Below, one piece after another: positions 44,373 through 53,600 of a DNA stretch of 64,000 nt. The notes under the pieces are model-generated. The model worked only from the letters and a program-made list of their open reading frames with translations, made no database searches and was not told the DNA's origin. The first letter of the stretch is position 1, and the number at the start of each line of letters is the position of its first letter. A program made the position numbers and the translations under genes. Source of the stretch: Gillisella vitis (GTDB taxonomy: Bacteria > Pseudomonadota > Alphaproteobacteria > Rhizobiales > Rhizobiaceae); contig NZ_LMVL02000003.1 of NCBI RefSeq assembly GCF_001541345.2, positions 682,001-746,000 of the forward strand, given 5' to 3'.

Positions 44373-45506
44373 TTACCGAAGCAAGGCCCTTGCCTCTTCT
44401 ACGCCAAGAGCCGCCGGTTGGGTACAGCTAGTGGAGAGCGTTATGAATTCGCCTGTCTCTCCGGATTTCAAAATGGCCGTCATCACATCGACCCCGTGCA
44501 AAACCCGGTCCAGCGAGCAACGCGCATCGCGTCCCTCAATGATCGCCAGGGCCATGTCGGCAAGCCCCGCCGTGCGGTAATTGGCGCGCGGCCCCTGGGC
44601 GCTTTCCTGATTGTTGATGCCGAACGGATGGTCCCATCCCTCCAGCGGCTTGACATCCTTGTTGCGGCCCGTTGCCTCGACCACGCCACCGAAGAAATTC
44701 GGGTCCGGGACGAATAGCGAACCTTCCGTACCATAAAGCTCCATATTGGCATGGCGATGACACCAGACATCCCAACTGGCCGACAGGGTTATGGTCGCGC
44801 CATTGACGAATTCCAACAGGGCATGAATGTTGGTCGGTGTCTTGACCGGGATCACCTGGCCGTTGCGCGGTTCACTGGTAATGGTACGGGTCTCACTGGC
44901 CATCGATGTCAGCGCCCCGACCCGTTTGACCGGACCGATCAGGTTGATCAGGTTGGCGATGTAATAAGGCCCGAGATCGAGGACCGGACCGCCGCCCGGC
45001 AGGAAGAAGAAATCCGGGTTCGGGTGCCACATTTCCATGCCGGGGCTCATCACGTGGCAGGTGCCAGATGTGACGCGGCCAATACCGCCTTCATCGATAT
45101 GTTTGCGCGCCAGTTGATGCGCACCACCCAGGAAGGTGTCAGGGGCGCAGCCGACTGAGAGACCCTTGTCTTTTGCGATCCGCCGCAGGCTCTCACCTTC
45201 TTCCAGGCTCAGAACCAGCGGCTTTTCCGAATAGACATGCTTGCCTGCTTCGAGAATCTGTTTGGAGACGGCATAATGCACCGCCGGAATGGTGAGGTTG
45301 ACCACCACATCCACATCCGGATTGGCCAGTAGCTCTTCCACCGTCTGGGCCTTGACGCCGAATTCCTCGGCGCGCAGCTCTGCCGCATTCATGTTGATAT
45401 CGGCGCAAGCCACCACCGTGATGCCCTTGAACAGCGGGGCTAGTGTGAAATAGGCCGAGGAAATATTGCCGCATCCGATGATGCCGACATTAAGTTCACG
45501 TGTCAT
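44373..45506 (-). CDS. Gfo/Idh/MocA-family oxidoreductase
   Basis: A 377-aa NAD(P)-dependent sugar or inositol dehydrogenase-type protein. The Rossmann start is VGIIGCGNISSAYFTLAPLF, with the EKP motif in VYSEKPLVLSLEEG near residue 95, as in the whole family. It lies between the TIM-barrel isomerase and the aldo/keto reductase. In known pathways such proteins oxidise a sugar hydroxyl, often at C3; substrate and position here are not known. Confidence 0.91.
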   Translation of the reverse strand: MTRELNVGIIGCGNISSAYFTLAPLFKGITVVACADINMNAAELRAEEFGVKAQTVEELLANPDVDVVVNLTIPAVHYAVSKQILEAGKHVYSEKPLVLSLEEGESLRRIAKDKGLSVGCAPDTFLGGAHQLARKHIDEGGIGRVTSGTCHVMSPGMEMWHPNPDFFFLPGGGPVLDLGPYYIANLINLIGPVKRVGALTSMASETRTITSEPRNGQVIPVKTPTNIHALLEFVNGATITLSASWDVWCHRHANMELYGTEGSLFVPDPNFFGGVVEATGRNKDVKPLEGWDHPFGINNQESAQGPRANYRTAGLADMALAIIEGRDARCSLDRVLHGVDVMTAILKSGETGEFITLSTSCTQPAALGVEEARALLR

Positions 45507-45533
45507 CTGAGTTTATCCTGACAAGTAACTGAT

Positions 45534-46301
45534 TTAAAATGAATTAAAGGACGCAATAGACCGGGTGATCAATCTGTCGATATCGTTGGGATTGTCATGC
45601 TCGACCACGTAATATTGGACGTTATAGCGCTCCAGAGCGGCCACCAGTCCCTTCCAGTCGACCGTGCCGTGGCCAACATCGGCCCAGCCGTCTTCATCCG
45701 CATTTTCGCCTGCGGGCGCGATATCCTTGACATGCACGGCGGTGATCCGCTTGCCATAGCTCTCGATCCAGGACACGGGATCGGCATGGCCACGCACCAG
45801 CCAGGCCAGGTCGGCTTCCCAGGTCAGGCTTGGGCCACCGGCAAAAATCTGCTCCTGCGGCGTTGAGCCGTCGGGAAGTGCTGCGAATTCGAAATCATGA
45901 TTGTGCCAGCCGAACAGCAACCCGGCATCGACGAAAGGCTTGCCTGCCTTTTCCAGCCTTTGGCCAAAAGCAAACCAGCCCGCCGCATCCGTTGGACGCA
46001 GGTCCGCAACGAGATGAGGGCAATAGACCGCTTTTACGCCCAACGTCTTGGCAATGGATAGCGCTTTGGCCGGATCGCTTTCCAGCAGGTCGAGGCCAAA
46101 ATGGCCGGTCGGCATGGTCAGGTCATTGGCATCGAGATCGTCGCGCAACGCTTTTAGCGCCGCGTCATCGGCGCTGGCATACATCGCGCCATAGCCCTCG
46201 ACATGCGTATAGCCCGCAGCCTTCAACTTCGGAAGGATGGCGGAAAACGGTTGGAAATTACGGGCGCTGTAAAGCTGAAAGCCGAGATCGGTCATGGTCA
46301 T
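45534..46301 (-). CDS. Sugar phosphate isomerase/epimerase-like TIM-barrel protein
   Basis: A 255-aa xylose isomerase-like (AP endonuclease 2 superfamily) TIM barrel. Metal-site regions are GWHNHDFEF near 132, EADLAWLVRGHADP, AVHVKDIAP near 190 and YYVVEHDNPND near 235, giving the His/Glu/Asp ligands of the superfamily. It is co-directional with the Gfo/Idh gene, 27 bases upstream of it, a pairing found in inositol and in keto-glycoside catabolism. Confidence 0.9.
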   Translation of the reverse strand: MTMTDLGFQLYSARNFQPFSAILPKLKAAGYTHVEGYGAMYASADDAALKALRDDLDANDLTMPTGHFGLDLLESDPAKALSIAKTLGVKAVYCPHLVADLRPTDAAGWFAFGQRLEKAGKPFVDAGLLFGWHNHDFEFAALPDGSTPQEQIFAGGPSLTWEADLAWLVRGHADPVSWIESYGKRITAVHVKDIAPAGENADEDGWADVGHGTVDWKGLVAALERYNVQYYVVEHDNPNDIDRLITRSIASFNSF

Positions 46302-46359
46302 TTCCTCCTGAATGAATAAGCCGCGCCTCCCATGACGCGGGTTGTCGGTTTGTGTCGAA

Positions 46360-48807
46360 TTAGTCGGCGGTTTGGCAGGAATAGAGGTCGTAAAGGGTGA
46401 AATCAGGCACTTCGCCCGGCGGCAGCGGCGTGGCTGGCGTGAAGGTCACACGGCGGATTTCACCGGCGGTCAGGTCGAAGGCGTTGTCGCTGTAGCTCCC
46501 GTCAAGGCGGCTTTCGATCATCACGAACAGTGCAAGACCGGAGGCAGTAACCGTCAATTCGAAAGAACCATCGGCCTGTGGCGTGACATTGAGGCCAAGG
46601 CCCGATGGCTCCAGTTCGAGGCTTTTGTAAGCGCCACCTGACACGAAATGGCCCTCGCCTTTCATGCCATTGGATGCCTTGAAATCCCATATTATCAGTA
46701 GATTGCCGGGGAGATCTGATAGTTCAATGGAAGTCAAAATCTCCGCTCGATCTGGCGAGCATGATCCGCGTGCCGTCGTCAATAGCCGGCGCTCACCAGA
46801 CAATGTCAGCGCAAACACGGTCAGATCGATATCGACACTGTCAGCCGTGTCATTGACCATGGAAAATTGCAGCCGCTTGCCCGTTTCATCCGGGATGGCC
46901 GCAATAGTCACCGGCTGGAAGAAACGCTTGACCATATAATGCATGGCCTTCCACCGCCCGCCGTAATCCAGGCTCGCCCAGGAGGCGACAGGCCAGGTAT
47001 CGTTGAGCTGCCAATAAAGCGTACCCATGCAATGCGGTTTCAGCGAGCGCCAATAGTCCACCGCCGTCTTGATCGCCAAGCCCTGCTGGATCTGGCTGAG
47101 ATAGACGAAATTGGCGAAATCCTTGGGGAAGCGGAAATAGCGGAACATCGTGCCTGCGATCCGCTCATTGCCGCCAGCATTCTTCTGGTGCAGCTCGATG
47201 ACCGGCGAGGCGATATTCATGTCCTTTGCCTCGGCAAAGTTCTCAATGACGGGCAGCGACGTATAGGACTGGAAACCGAATTCCGAGCAGAAGCGCGGCT
47301 TGACGCTGCGGTAATTGTCGAAGCTCTTGTTCTCGTGCCAGACCGACCAGTAATGCATGTCGCCGGAGCCATCGGCATGCCACGCATCGCCATAGTCGAG
47401 ATAGCCCGAGGCTGGGCTGGAGGGCCACCAGATTGCCTGCGGAAAGGTCTTTTTGACCCCCTGCTCGATCACCCGGTTCAGCCGGTCATAGGCGACCAGA
47501 TAGCGGTCACGATTGTTGCGGCTTTCATCGAACCAGGTCAGCGCGCCCATCAATTCGTTGTCACCGCACCAGAGCGCAATAGACGGATGCGATTGCAGGC
47601 GGCGAACCTGATAATCAACCTCGGCTGCGACATTATCGAGGAAGTCATCGGTGCAGGGATAGAGATTGCAGGCAAACATGAAGTCCTGCCAGACCAGCAG
47701 ACCCAGCTGGTCGCAGAGATCATAGAACCAGTCGGCTTCATAAAAACCGCCGCCCCAGACGCGGATCATGTTCATATGGGCGGCCACCGCCGAGTCCAGC
47801 AGGCCCGTGGTTTTTTCCGGCGATGAACGCGAAAACAGCGCATCGGCGGGAATCCAGTTGGCACCCCGGCAGAAGATCTCCCGACCATTGACCTTGAAGG
47901 CAAACCGGCTGCCCGCCTCATCGGCATCGGTGATAAGTTCGATGACCCGCAAGCCGATCAGCTTTTCGACTGTATCGCCCGGAACATCTACGCTAAGGGC
48001 ATAAAGCGCCTGCTCGCCGCTGCCCGCAGGCCACCACAGGTTCGGCTGCTCCACCTCGAATACATGTGTAATCACCGTTTCCCCGGCATTGACGCCGCAG
48101 TCCAGCCGCACCCGCTCGTCCTCCAGCTGGAAATGCACCGGCACGACCGATGGGGTCTTGGCAAAGATCGTTGCCTTGACCGTCAGCTCCACCCTACCGT
48201 CGGCATGGTGCAGCTGGCTGGTCTCCACATGCTCGATCCGCGCCGGGTCCAGTTTGCGGATAGCAATGGTCCCATAGACGCCAAGCGGCGCGATGGCGAT
48301 ATTCCAGTCCCAGCCGAAATGGCATTGCGGCTTGCGCAGCATGTTCCCATGCGGGATGGGCGAATTGCCGGGATGGTAAGGCACGTAGAAAGGCTGGCGC
48401 GCCTGCCGCTCGGCACCCGCCTTGATGCTGGAATGGATGACAATCCGAATGGTATTTTCGCCCGGCTGCAAGGCGGCGCTGATGTCAGGACGGTAGCGGC
48501 GGAAGCAATTGTCGGCGGAAAGCACCGGGATGTCATTGATGAACACCATGGCAACCGTATCGAGATTGTCGATATCCAGATACCAGTCCGCATCGGCCAC
48601 ATCGAGATGGAAGCTGCGCACCATCACCCAATCGCTTTCGGCCACCCATTGCACCTGTTCCTCATTCCTGGCGAAATAAGGATCGGCAATCATGCCTGCC
48701 GCATGAAGCGCGCTATGCACGTCGCCGGGCAAGGTGATGGTGCAGGCATGCTCACCGTTTACAGTGGAAAGCTGCCAGGGGCCAGCAAGGTCGTGGATAT
48801 CGGTCAT
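46360..48807 (-). CDS. Glycoside hydrolase family 2, beta-mannosidase-like
   Basis: An 815-aa GH2 enzyme. Domain order is an N-terminal sugar-binding jelly roll (residues ~1-180), Ig-like domain, TIM barrel (~290-600) and C-terminal beta domains. The mannosidase-type stretch MIRVWGGGFYEADWFYDLCD is near 340, the acid/base Glu is in LWCGDNELMGALTWF near 410, and the nucleophile Glu is in RFCSEFGFQSY near 510. There is no signal peptide. The ATG at 48807 has GAGGTG before it; an upstream extension in the open frame is antisense to other coding and is not used. It is expected to trim beta-mannosides after uptake. Confidence 0.92.
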   Translation of the reverse strand: MTDIHDLAGPWQLSTVNGEHACTITLPGDVHSALHAAGMIADPYFARNEEQVQWVAESDWVMVRSFHLDVADADWYLDIDNLDTVAMVFINDIPVLSADNCFRRYRPDISAALQPGENTIRIVIHSSIKAGAERQARQPFYVPYHPGNSPIPHGNMLRKPQCHFGWDWNIAIAPLGVYGTIAIRKLDPARIEHVETSQLHHADGRVELTVKATIFAKTPSVVPVHFQLEDERVRLDCGVNAGETVITHVFEVEQPNLWWPAGSGEQALYALSVDVPGDTVEKLIGLRVIELITDADEAGSRFAFKVNGREIFCRGANWIPADALFSRSSPEKTTGLLDSAVAAHMNMIRVWGGGFYEADWFYDLCDQLGLLVWQDFMFACNLYPCTDDFLDNVAAEVDYQVRRLQSHPSIALWCGDNELMGALTWFDESRNNRDRYLVAYDRLNRVIEQGVKKTFPQAIWWPSSPASGYLDYGDAWHADGSGDMHYWSVWHENKSFDNYRSVKPRFCSEFGFQSYTSLPVIENFAEAKDMNIASPVIELHQKNAGGNERIAGTMFRYFRFPKDFANFVYLSQIQQGLAIKTAVDYWRSLKPHCMGTLYWQLNDTWPVASWASLDYGGRWKAMHYMVKRFFQPVTIAAIPDETGKRLQFSMVNDTADSVDIDLTVFALTLSGERRLLTTARGSCSPDRAEILTSIELSDLPGNLLIIWDFKASNGMKGEGHFVSGGAYKSLELEPSGLGLNVTPQADGSFELTVTASGLALFVMIESRLDGSYSDNAFDLTAGEIRRVTFTPATPLPPGEVPDFTLYDLYSCQTAD

Positions 48808-48825
48808 GTTCACCTCGATAACTGC

Positions 48826-48845
48826 GGAGCGGATGATACCGCTCC
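48826..48845. other. Stem-loop between the ABC ATPase and GH2 genes
   Basis: GGAGCGG and CCGCTCC form a 7-bp perfect stem around a 6-nt loop in the 52-base gap. No T-run. It may be an mRNA processing or stability element. Confidence 0.45.
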
Positions 48846-48859
48846 TCTGGATAGGGGTG

Positions 48860-49957
48860 TCAGAGACGCATCTCGGTCTCGGCGTCGAAAATCGATGCGA
48901 CGGACATGTCGAAGGCGAGTTTGACCTCGCTGCCGGGCCGGTAGCGCCTCGTCCCGGCAATGCGCACCGACAGCACCTGGCCCGCCAGCTTCAGCCAGAG
49001 GAGGTTATCGGCGCCCATTGGCTCCTCAATATCAACGAGGGCCGAGTGCGCCTCCTCGCCCGGACCGATATCGCCGTCCACGGCGATGTGTTCGGGACGA
49101 GCACCGAGCACAACCTTTCGTCCGGGCAGGAGCGTGCTATCGGCCTGATAGCCTGTCAGGCCGAAATCGACGCCACCGGAATGAAACACCACAGCACCAT
49201 TTTTTTCCCGCAATTCGCCCTTGAAGAAATTCATCGACGGCGAGCCGATAAAGCCAGCCACGAACAGGTTTTTCGGCCGGTTATAGATGGTCATCGGATC
49301 ATCCAACTGCTGGATGACGCCGCTTTTCATGATGGCGATTCGGTCAGCCAGCGTCAGCGCCTCGATCTGGTCATGGGTGACGTAGATCATCGTGTTTTTC
49401 AGCGATTGATGCAGCCGCTTGATCTCAACGCGCAACTCGGCCCGCAGCTTGGCATCGAGATTGGACAGCGGTTCATCAAACAGGAAGACATCGACATCGC
49501 GCACCAACGCCCGACCGATGGCAACGCGCTGGCGTTGACCACCGGAAAGCTCGGCTGGCTTACGCTTCAACAGTGGGCCGATTTGCAGAATCTCGGCGGC
49601 CCGCGCCACCCGCTTGTCGATTTCGGTCTTGGGCATTTTCGCCACCTGCAAGCCGAAGGACAGGTTTTTCTCCACGGTCATCTGCGGATACAGCGCATAG
49701 GACTGGAACACCATGCCGATGCCGCGATCCTTGGGTTCTTCCCAGGTGACGTTCTTATCCTTGATGAAGATCTGTCCTTCGGAGACATCGAGAAGCCCGG
49801 CTATGCAGTTGAGCAGCGTGGACTTGCCGCAGCCGGACGATCCCAGCAGCACCAGAAACTCGCCATCGGCGATATCCAGATTGAGATCCTTCAGCACCGT
49901 GACGGCGCCGAAATTGAGCGAGAGATCGCGTATGGAAACACTAGTATTCATCGGCAT
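48860..49957 (-). CDS. Sugar ABC transporter ATP-binding protein (UgpC/MalK-like)
   Basis: A 366-aa ATPase. Walker A GSSGCGKST is near residue 40, the signature LSGGQRQRVAIGRAL near 137, Walker B DVFLFDEPLSNLDA near 155, and a C-terminal OB-type regulatory domain follows (ARPEHIAVDGDIGPGEE). The real start is the ATG at 49957, which overlaps the TAA of the permease gene (TAATG); a long upstream open frame is antisense to coding in another frame. It energises uptake by the two permeases beside it. Confidence 0.94.
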   Translation of the reverse strand: MPMNTSVSIRDLSLNFGAVTVLKDLNLDIADGEFLVLLGSSGCGKSTLLNCIAGLLDVSEGQIFIKDKNVTWEEPKDRGIGMVFQSYALYPQMTVEKNLSFGLQVAKMPKTEIDKRVARAAEILQIGPLLKRKPAELSGGQRQRVAIGRALVRDVDVFLFDEPLSNLDAKLRAELRVEIKRLHQSLKNTMIYVTHDQIEALTLADRIAIMKSGVIQQLDDPMTIYNRPKNLFVAGFIGSPSMNFFKGELREKNGAVVFHSGGVDFGLTGYQADSTLLPGRKVVLGARPEHIAVDGDIGPGEEAHSALVDIEEPMGADNLLWLKLAGQVLSVRIAGTRRYRPGSEVKLAFDMSVASIFDAETEMRL

Positions 49958-50901
49958 TATCCCTTCACGGCGCCCGCGGCGATGCCACGCACGAACAGGC
50001 GTCCGGAGACAAAATAGATAAACAGCGGCACAGCGCCGGTTAAAATCGTTGCGGCCATGTTGACGTTGTATTCCTTCACGCCCTGCACCGAATTGACGAT
50101 ATTGTTGAGCTGCACCGTCATCGGGTAATATTCCGGGCGGGTGAAGACGACGCCGAACAGGAAGTCGTTCCAGATGCCGGTCACTTGCAGGATCATCGCC
50201 ACCACGAAGATCGGCAGCGACATTGGCAGCATGATGCGGAAATAGATCTGCCAGAACCCTGCCCCATCGATCCGGGCAGCCTTGAACAATTCCTCCGGCA
50301 GCGACGCGAAATAGTTGCGAAACAGCAGCGTCAGGATCGGCATGCCGAAAATCGTATGGACGATGATCAGACCCGTCAGGCTGCCATAGATGCCGATTTC
50401 GCGCAGCACGATGACGATCGGATAAATCATCACCTGATAGGGAATGAAGGCGCCGATCACCAGGATGGAAAAGAACAGTTCCGCACCCTTGAAGCGCCAA
50501 TTGGCCAGCGCGTACCCGCTGACGGAGGCAATGGCGATCGACACCACGGTCGAGGGTACCATGATGCGCACCGAGTTCCAGAAACCGCGCGACAGGCCAT
50601 CGCAATTCAGCCCGGTACAGGCCTGGCTCCAGGCTTTCACCCAGGGCTCAAAAGTAATCTCCATCGGCGGCGAGAAGATATTGCCCATCCGGATTTCCGG
50701 CATGCCCTTCAGCGAGGTGACGACCATCACGTACAGCGGCAGCAGGTAATAGGCGGCGGCCACGAACAGGATGCCGTAGAGCATGATATTGCGGCGCGAC
50801 AGCATGGGCTTCGGCTTGGCCCCCTTTGGCCCTTCGCCGAGGCGTGATGCCACAGGACGCACAGCTGAAGCCTGCGTGTTGAGAGCGGAATGGTCAACCA
50901 C
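49957..50901 (-). CDS. Sugar ABC transporter permease (MalG-like)
   Basis: A 314-aa inner-membrane permease with six helices. The EAA-type loop is seen in LPEELFKAARIDGAGFWQIYFRIMLPMSLP near residues 210-240. The start is a GTG at 50901, since GGAGG lies 7 bases before it; this overlaps the 3' end of the other permease gene by 8 bases. The first ~40 residues are polar. It pairs with the permease upstream to make the membrane channel. Confidence 0.92.
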   Translation of the reverse strand: MVDHSALNTQASAVRPVASRLGEGPKGAKPKPMLSRRNIMLYGILFVAAAYYLLPLYVMVVTSLKGMPEIRMGNIFSPPMEITFEPWVKAWSQACTGLNCDGLSRGFWNSVRIMVPSTVVSIAIASVSGYALANWRFKGAELFFSILVIGAFIPYQVMIYPIVIVLREIGIYGSLTGLIIVHTIFGMPILTLLFRNYFASLPEELFKAARIDGAGFWQIYFRIMLPMSLPIFVVAMILQVTGIWNDFLFGVVFTRPEYYPMTVQLNNIVNSVQGVKEYNVNMAATILTGAVPLFIYFVSGRLFVRGIAAGAVKG

Positions 50902-51796
50902 GTTTGCGCCCTCCAAATTCCAGATAGGCCCAGGGAATGATGATGATGGCGACGGTGACCAGCATCATCGTCGAAGCTGCAAAGCCCTGCCCCAGATTCT
51001 GCGCCTGGAACATATAGTCATAAACATATTTGGCAGGCACTTCCGACGCGATGCCGGGTCCACCGCTGGTTTGCGCCACCACCAGGTCATAGACCTTGAC
51101 TATACCACTGGTGATAATGACAAGCGTGGTGATGAACACCGGTCGCATCATCGGAATGATGATCAGCAGATAGGTTTTCCAGGTCGGAATGCCATCGACC
51201 CGCGAGGCCTTCCAGATGTCTTCGTCAATACCGCGCAGGCCAGCCAGCATCAGGCACATCACCAGGCCGGTTCCCTGCCAAAGGCCTGCGATCAGAATGC
51301 CATAAATCACCAGTTGGGGATTATAGAGCGGATCGAAGGTGAAGCTGGTAAAGCCCAGGCTGCGCACCACCGACTGCACGCCAAATTCCGGGTTGAGCAC
51401 CCATTGCCAGACAAGGCCGGTGACAATGAAGGAAAGCGCAAAGGGATAGAGAAAAATCGTGCGAAACAGGTTTTCAAAACGGATTTTCTGATCCATCAGC
51501 GCTGCCAGCAGAAAGCCGATCACCAGGCTGAAGATCAGCGAGAAAAAGCCGTAGACAGCCAGGTTCTGGATCGAGATCAGCCAGCGCGCCGAGCCCCAGA
51601 GCCGCTCATACTGATCGAGACCGACGAAATTCAGCCGGGGCAGAAGCTTGGAATTGGTAAAGGAATAGACCACGGTCCAGACGCTGCCGCCGAGAAAAAT
51701 AACGACAGCAACCAGAATCATGGGAATAGAGGCAATCTTGGCGTTCAGATTGCGAAACAACCGAACCGGTCTTTTAGTTTGGCCCGTGGCCATCAT
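50894..51796 (-). CDS. Sugar ABC transporter permease (MalF-like)
   Basis: A 300-aa inner-membrane permease with six helices. The EAA loop is visible as GIDEDIWKASRVDGIPTWKTYL near residues 192-213. It lies 150 bases downstream of the binding-protein gene, with a stem-loop in between, and overlaps the second permease. Confidence 0.93.
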   Translation of the reverse strand: MMATGQTKRPVRLFRNLNAKIASIPMILVAVVIFLGGSVWTVVYSFTNSKLLPRLNFVGLDQYERLWGSARWLISIQNLAVYGFFSLIFSLVIGFLLAALMDQKIRFENLFRTIFLYPFALSFIVTGLVWQWVLNPEFGVQSVVRSLGFTSFTFDPLYNPQLVIYGILIAGLWQGTGLVMCLMLAGLRGIDEDIWKASRVDGIPTWKTYLLIIIPMMRPVFITTLVIITSGIVKVYDLVVAQTSGGPGIASEVPAKYVYDYMFQAQNLGQGFAASTMMLVTVAIIIIPWAYLEFGGRKRG

Positions 51797-51870
51797 CGAA
51801 ATACCCTCCTCTGGTCACAACCATCCCCTCCATATCTGGAAAACTCCAGTTGGCGGCGCCTTGGAACCGG

Positions 51871-51902
51871 AAGCCATGGCGAAGGGTGATCCGCCATGGC
51901 TT
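51871..51902 (-). other. Stem-loop between the binding-protein and permease genes
   Basis: AGCCATGGCG at 51872-51881 and CGCCATGGCT at 51892-51901 pair perfectly, extended by an A-T pair to 11 bp with a 10-nt loop. No T-run follows. Hairpins at this spot in sugar ABC operons commonly protect the binding-protein mRNA, so that more binding protein than permease is made. This is inference here. Confidence 0.6.
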
Positions 51903-51946
51903 TGAGCCAGAAAATCCATAAAAACAAAGTGATGGAGCGAAAATGC

Positions 51947-53182
51947 TCAGTCCGCGTCGCTGATGATATCGGCGAAGCGCTTCTGTGCGGCCTCAGGTGT
52001 CATCGATGGATTGGCAAAGAATTCGGAGAACAGGTCCTCCTTCTGCTTTTGCGTATCGGCGGACATCAGTTGGTCGGTGCTGGCCAGGACATTGCCCTTG
52101 GCAAGAATTTCCAGCCCCTTTTTCATGCAGTCATTGGCCGTTCCCAGATCGACATCGCCGCGGATCGGCAGCGAGCCCTTCTTCAGGTTGAAGGCCACCT
52201 GGGTTTTCGGATCGACAATGGTCGCTGCCAGGACTTCCTGCGCCTTGGACTTATCCTTGTCCTTCAGCAGTGGGAAATAGAAGGCATCGCCGCCCGCTGT
52301 CAGATAGCCGTTGAGGCCGAGACCCGGCAGGCAGCTATAATCCTTGCCCGCCACCTGTCCGGCCAGCTGGAATTCGCCCTGCGCCCAATCACCCATGATC
52401 TGGCCGCCAGCCTTGCCGGTAATCACCATATTGGTGGCCTGATTCCAATCCTGGACATTGCTGCCCTTCGACATTTTACGGGCATCATCCGCCGCTTTGA
52501 AAATGGCCGCGAATTCAGGACCGCTGATCGTCGCTTCGTCCTTGTCCTGGTAGACCTTGAGATAAAGGTCTTTCCCACCAAGAGAAATCAGCAGCGTGTC
52601 AAACAACCCGGCGGATTGCCAGGGCTGGCCGCCCAGCGCCAGCGGCTGAATGCCTGCCTTCTGCAGGGCAGGTGCTGCGGCAACAAACTCGTTCCAGTTT
52701 TTTGGGGTCTCGACACCGGCCTTCTTGAAGGCGGCATTGGACAACCAGAGCCATTGCCAGGAATGGATATTGACCGGCGCGCAATAGATCTTGCCGTCAA
52801 TGGTGCAGCTATCCAGCAAGCTGGCAGGCTTGATCACGTCCTTCCAGTGGCCCTTGGTGGCCACATCCGTCAAATCACGCATCAAACCGGCCTCCACCAG
52901 CTCCTGCGCCTGACGTCCATGGTTGAACTGGGTCGCCCCCATAGGATCACCACCGGTGATGCGACTAATCATGATCGGCCGGGCGGTACCGCCCGATCCG
53001 GCGATAGCGCCGTCGATCCATTTGTTGCCGGTCGCGTCAAAAGCCTTTGCCAGCTCCTTGACCGCAGCCGCCTCTCCCCCCGAAGTCCACCAATGGGTCA
53101 CTTCCAGATCGGTCGCGCTGGCCATGCCGAGCGGCAGGGCCACAGTGGCTGCCAATGCAGCCGCAATGCACCGAATTATCAT
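51947..53182 (-). CDS. Sugar ABC transporter substrate-binding protein
   Basis: A 411-aa extracellular solute-binding protein (family 1). The signal peptide is IAAALAATVALPLGMASA, cut near residue 23. The mature start is TDLEVTHWWTSGGEAAAVKE, typical of the family, with GGTARPIMISRITGGDPMGATQ after it. It binds the oligosaccharide in the periplasm. It is the first gene of the nine-gene minus-strand run and the likely highest expressed. Confidence 0.93.
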   Translation of the reverse strand: MIIRCIAAALAATVALPLGMASATDLEVTHWWTSGGEAAAVKELAKAFDATGNKWIDGAIAGSGGTARPIMISRITGGDPMGATQFNHGRQAQELVEAGLMRDLTDVATKGHWKDVIKPASLLDSCTIDGKIYCAPVNIHSWQWLWLSNAAFKKAGVETPKNWNEFVAAAPALQKAGIQPLALGGQPWQSAGLFDTLLISLGGKDLYLKVYQDKDEATISGPEFAAIFKAADDARKMSKGSNVQDWNQATNMVITGKAGGQIMGDWAQGEFQLAGQVAGKDYSCLPGLGLNGYLTAGGDAFYFPLLKDKDKSKAQEVLAATIVDPKTQVAFNLKKGSLPIRGDVDLGTANDCMKKGLEILAKGNVLASTDQLMSADTQKQKEDLFSEFFANPSMTPEAAQKRFADIISDAD

Positions 53183-53600
53183 TGAGTCTCCTCCCTCACT
53201 GAAACGTTGCCGGAAAAACCTAAGTCAATCTTCTTGAGGACGCAACCGGGAATTAGAAATTTTTTAATCAGCTTTTTTGCATTTGAAATTACGTCCGTCA
53301 AAAACCACAAAAAACATCCTTAAAATCGGGATTTACTGCACTGCAATCTAAAATTTTGGACTGTTTTTTCTGATAAAATAGATTTTTCTTCGCAAATGCG
53401 AAATAGGGTGATGTGATGTAATACCTGCACTGATTGTAATTTATTCAAGAATATCATCCAAATTAGCGCTCGACATTTTTACTGTATCGTTTCAGAATTT
53501 GGAGGAAATTTCCCTTTCGTCCAATGACGTATCGCGTCACAGACCTCCTTGCCGAAACTGAGTATTGGAGTGTAGAAATAGACTTTACGGCGGACATTTC
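53183..53600. other. Divergent control region, 418 bp, AT-rich
   Basis: It lies between the binding-protein gene (-) and the LacI-type regulator gene (+). Much of 53215-53520 is AT-rich. Two dyads stand out: TTCGCAAATGCGAA at 53389-53402 and TGACGTATCGCGTCA at 53525-53539. Both could be regulator sites; neither is proven. No ORF or RNA gene seen. Confidence 0.6.
53389..53402. promoter_or_regulatory. Candidate LacI-family operator
   Basis: TTCGCAAATGCGAA is a perfect dyad of 6-bp arms around AA, in the region between the regulator and the sugar operon it probably controls. LacI-family operators are palindromes of about this size, usually with a central CG, which this one lacks. The call rests on position and symmetry. 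Confidence 0.4.

Noticed and set aside
48808-48960. 51-codon N-terminal extension of the GH2 open frame
   Set aside because: It overlaps the ABC ATPase 3' end, is Arg/Ser/Pro-rich without family match, and the ATG at 48807 has a good ribosome site and the standard N-terminus.
49958-50605. Long N-terminal extension of the ABC ATPase open frame
   Set aside because: This stretch runs through the permease gene in another frame, has no protein-family character, and the ATPase has a normal start at 49957 with TAATG overlap.
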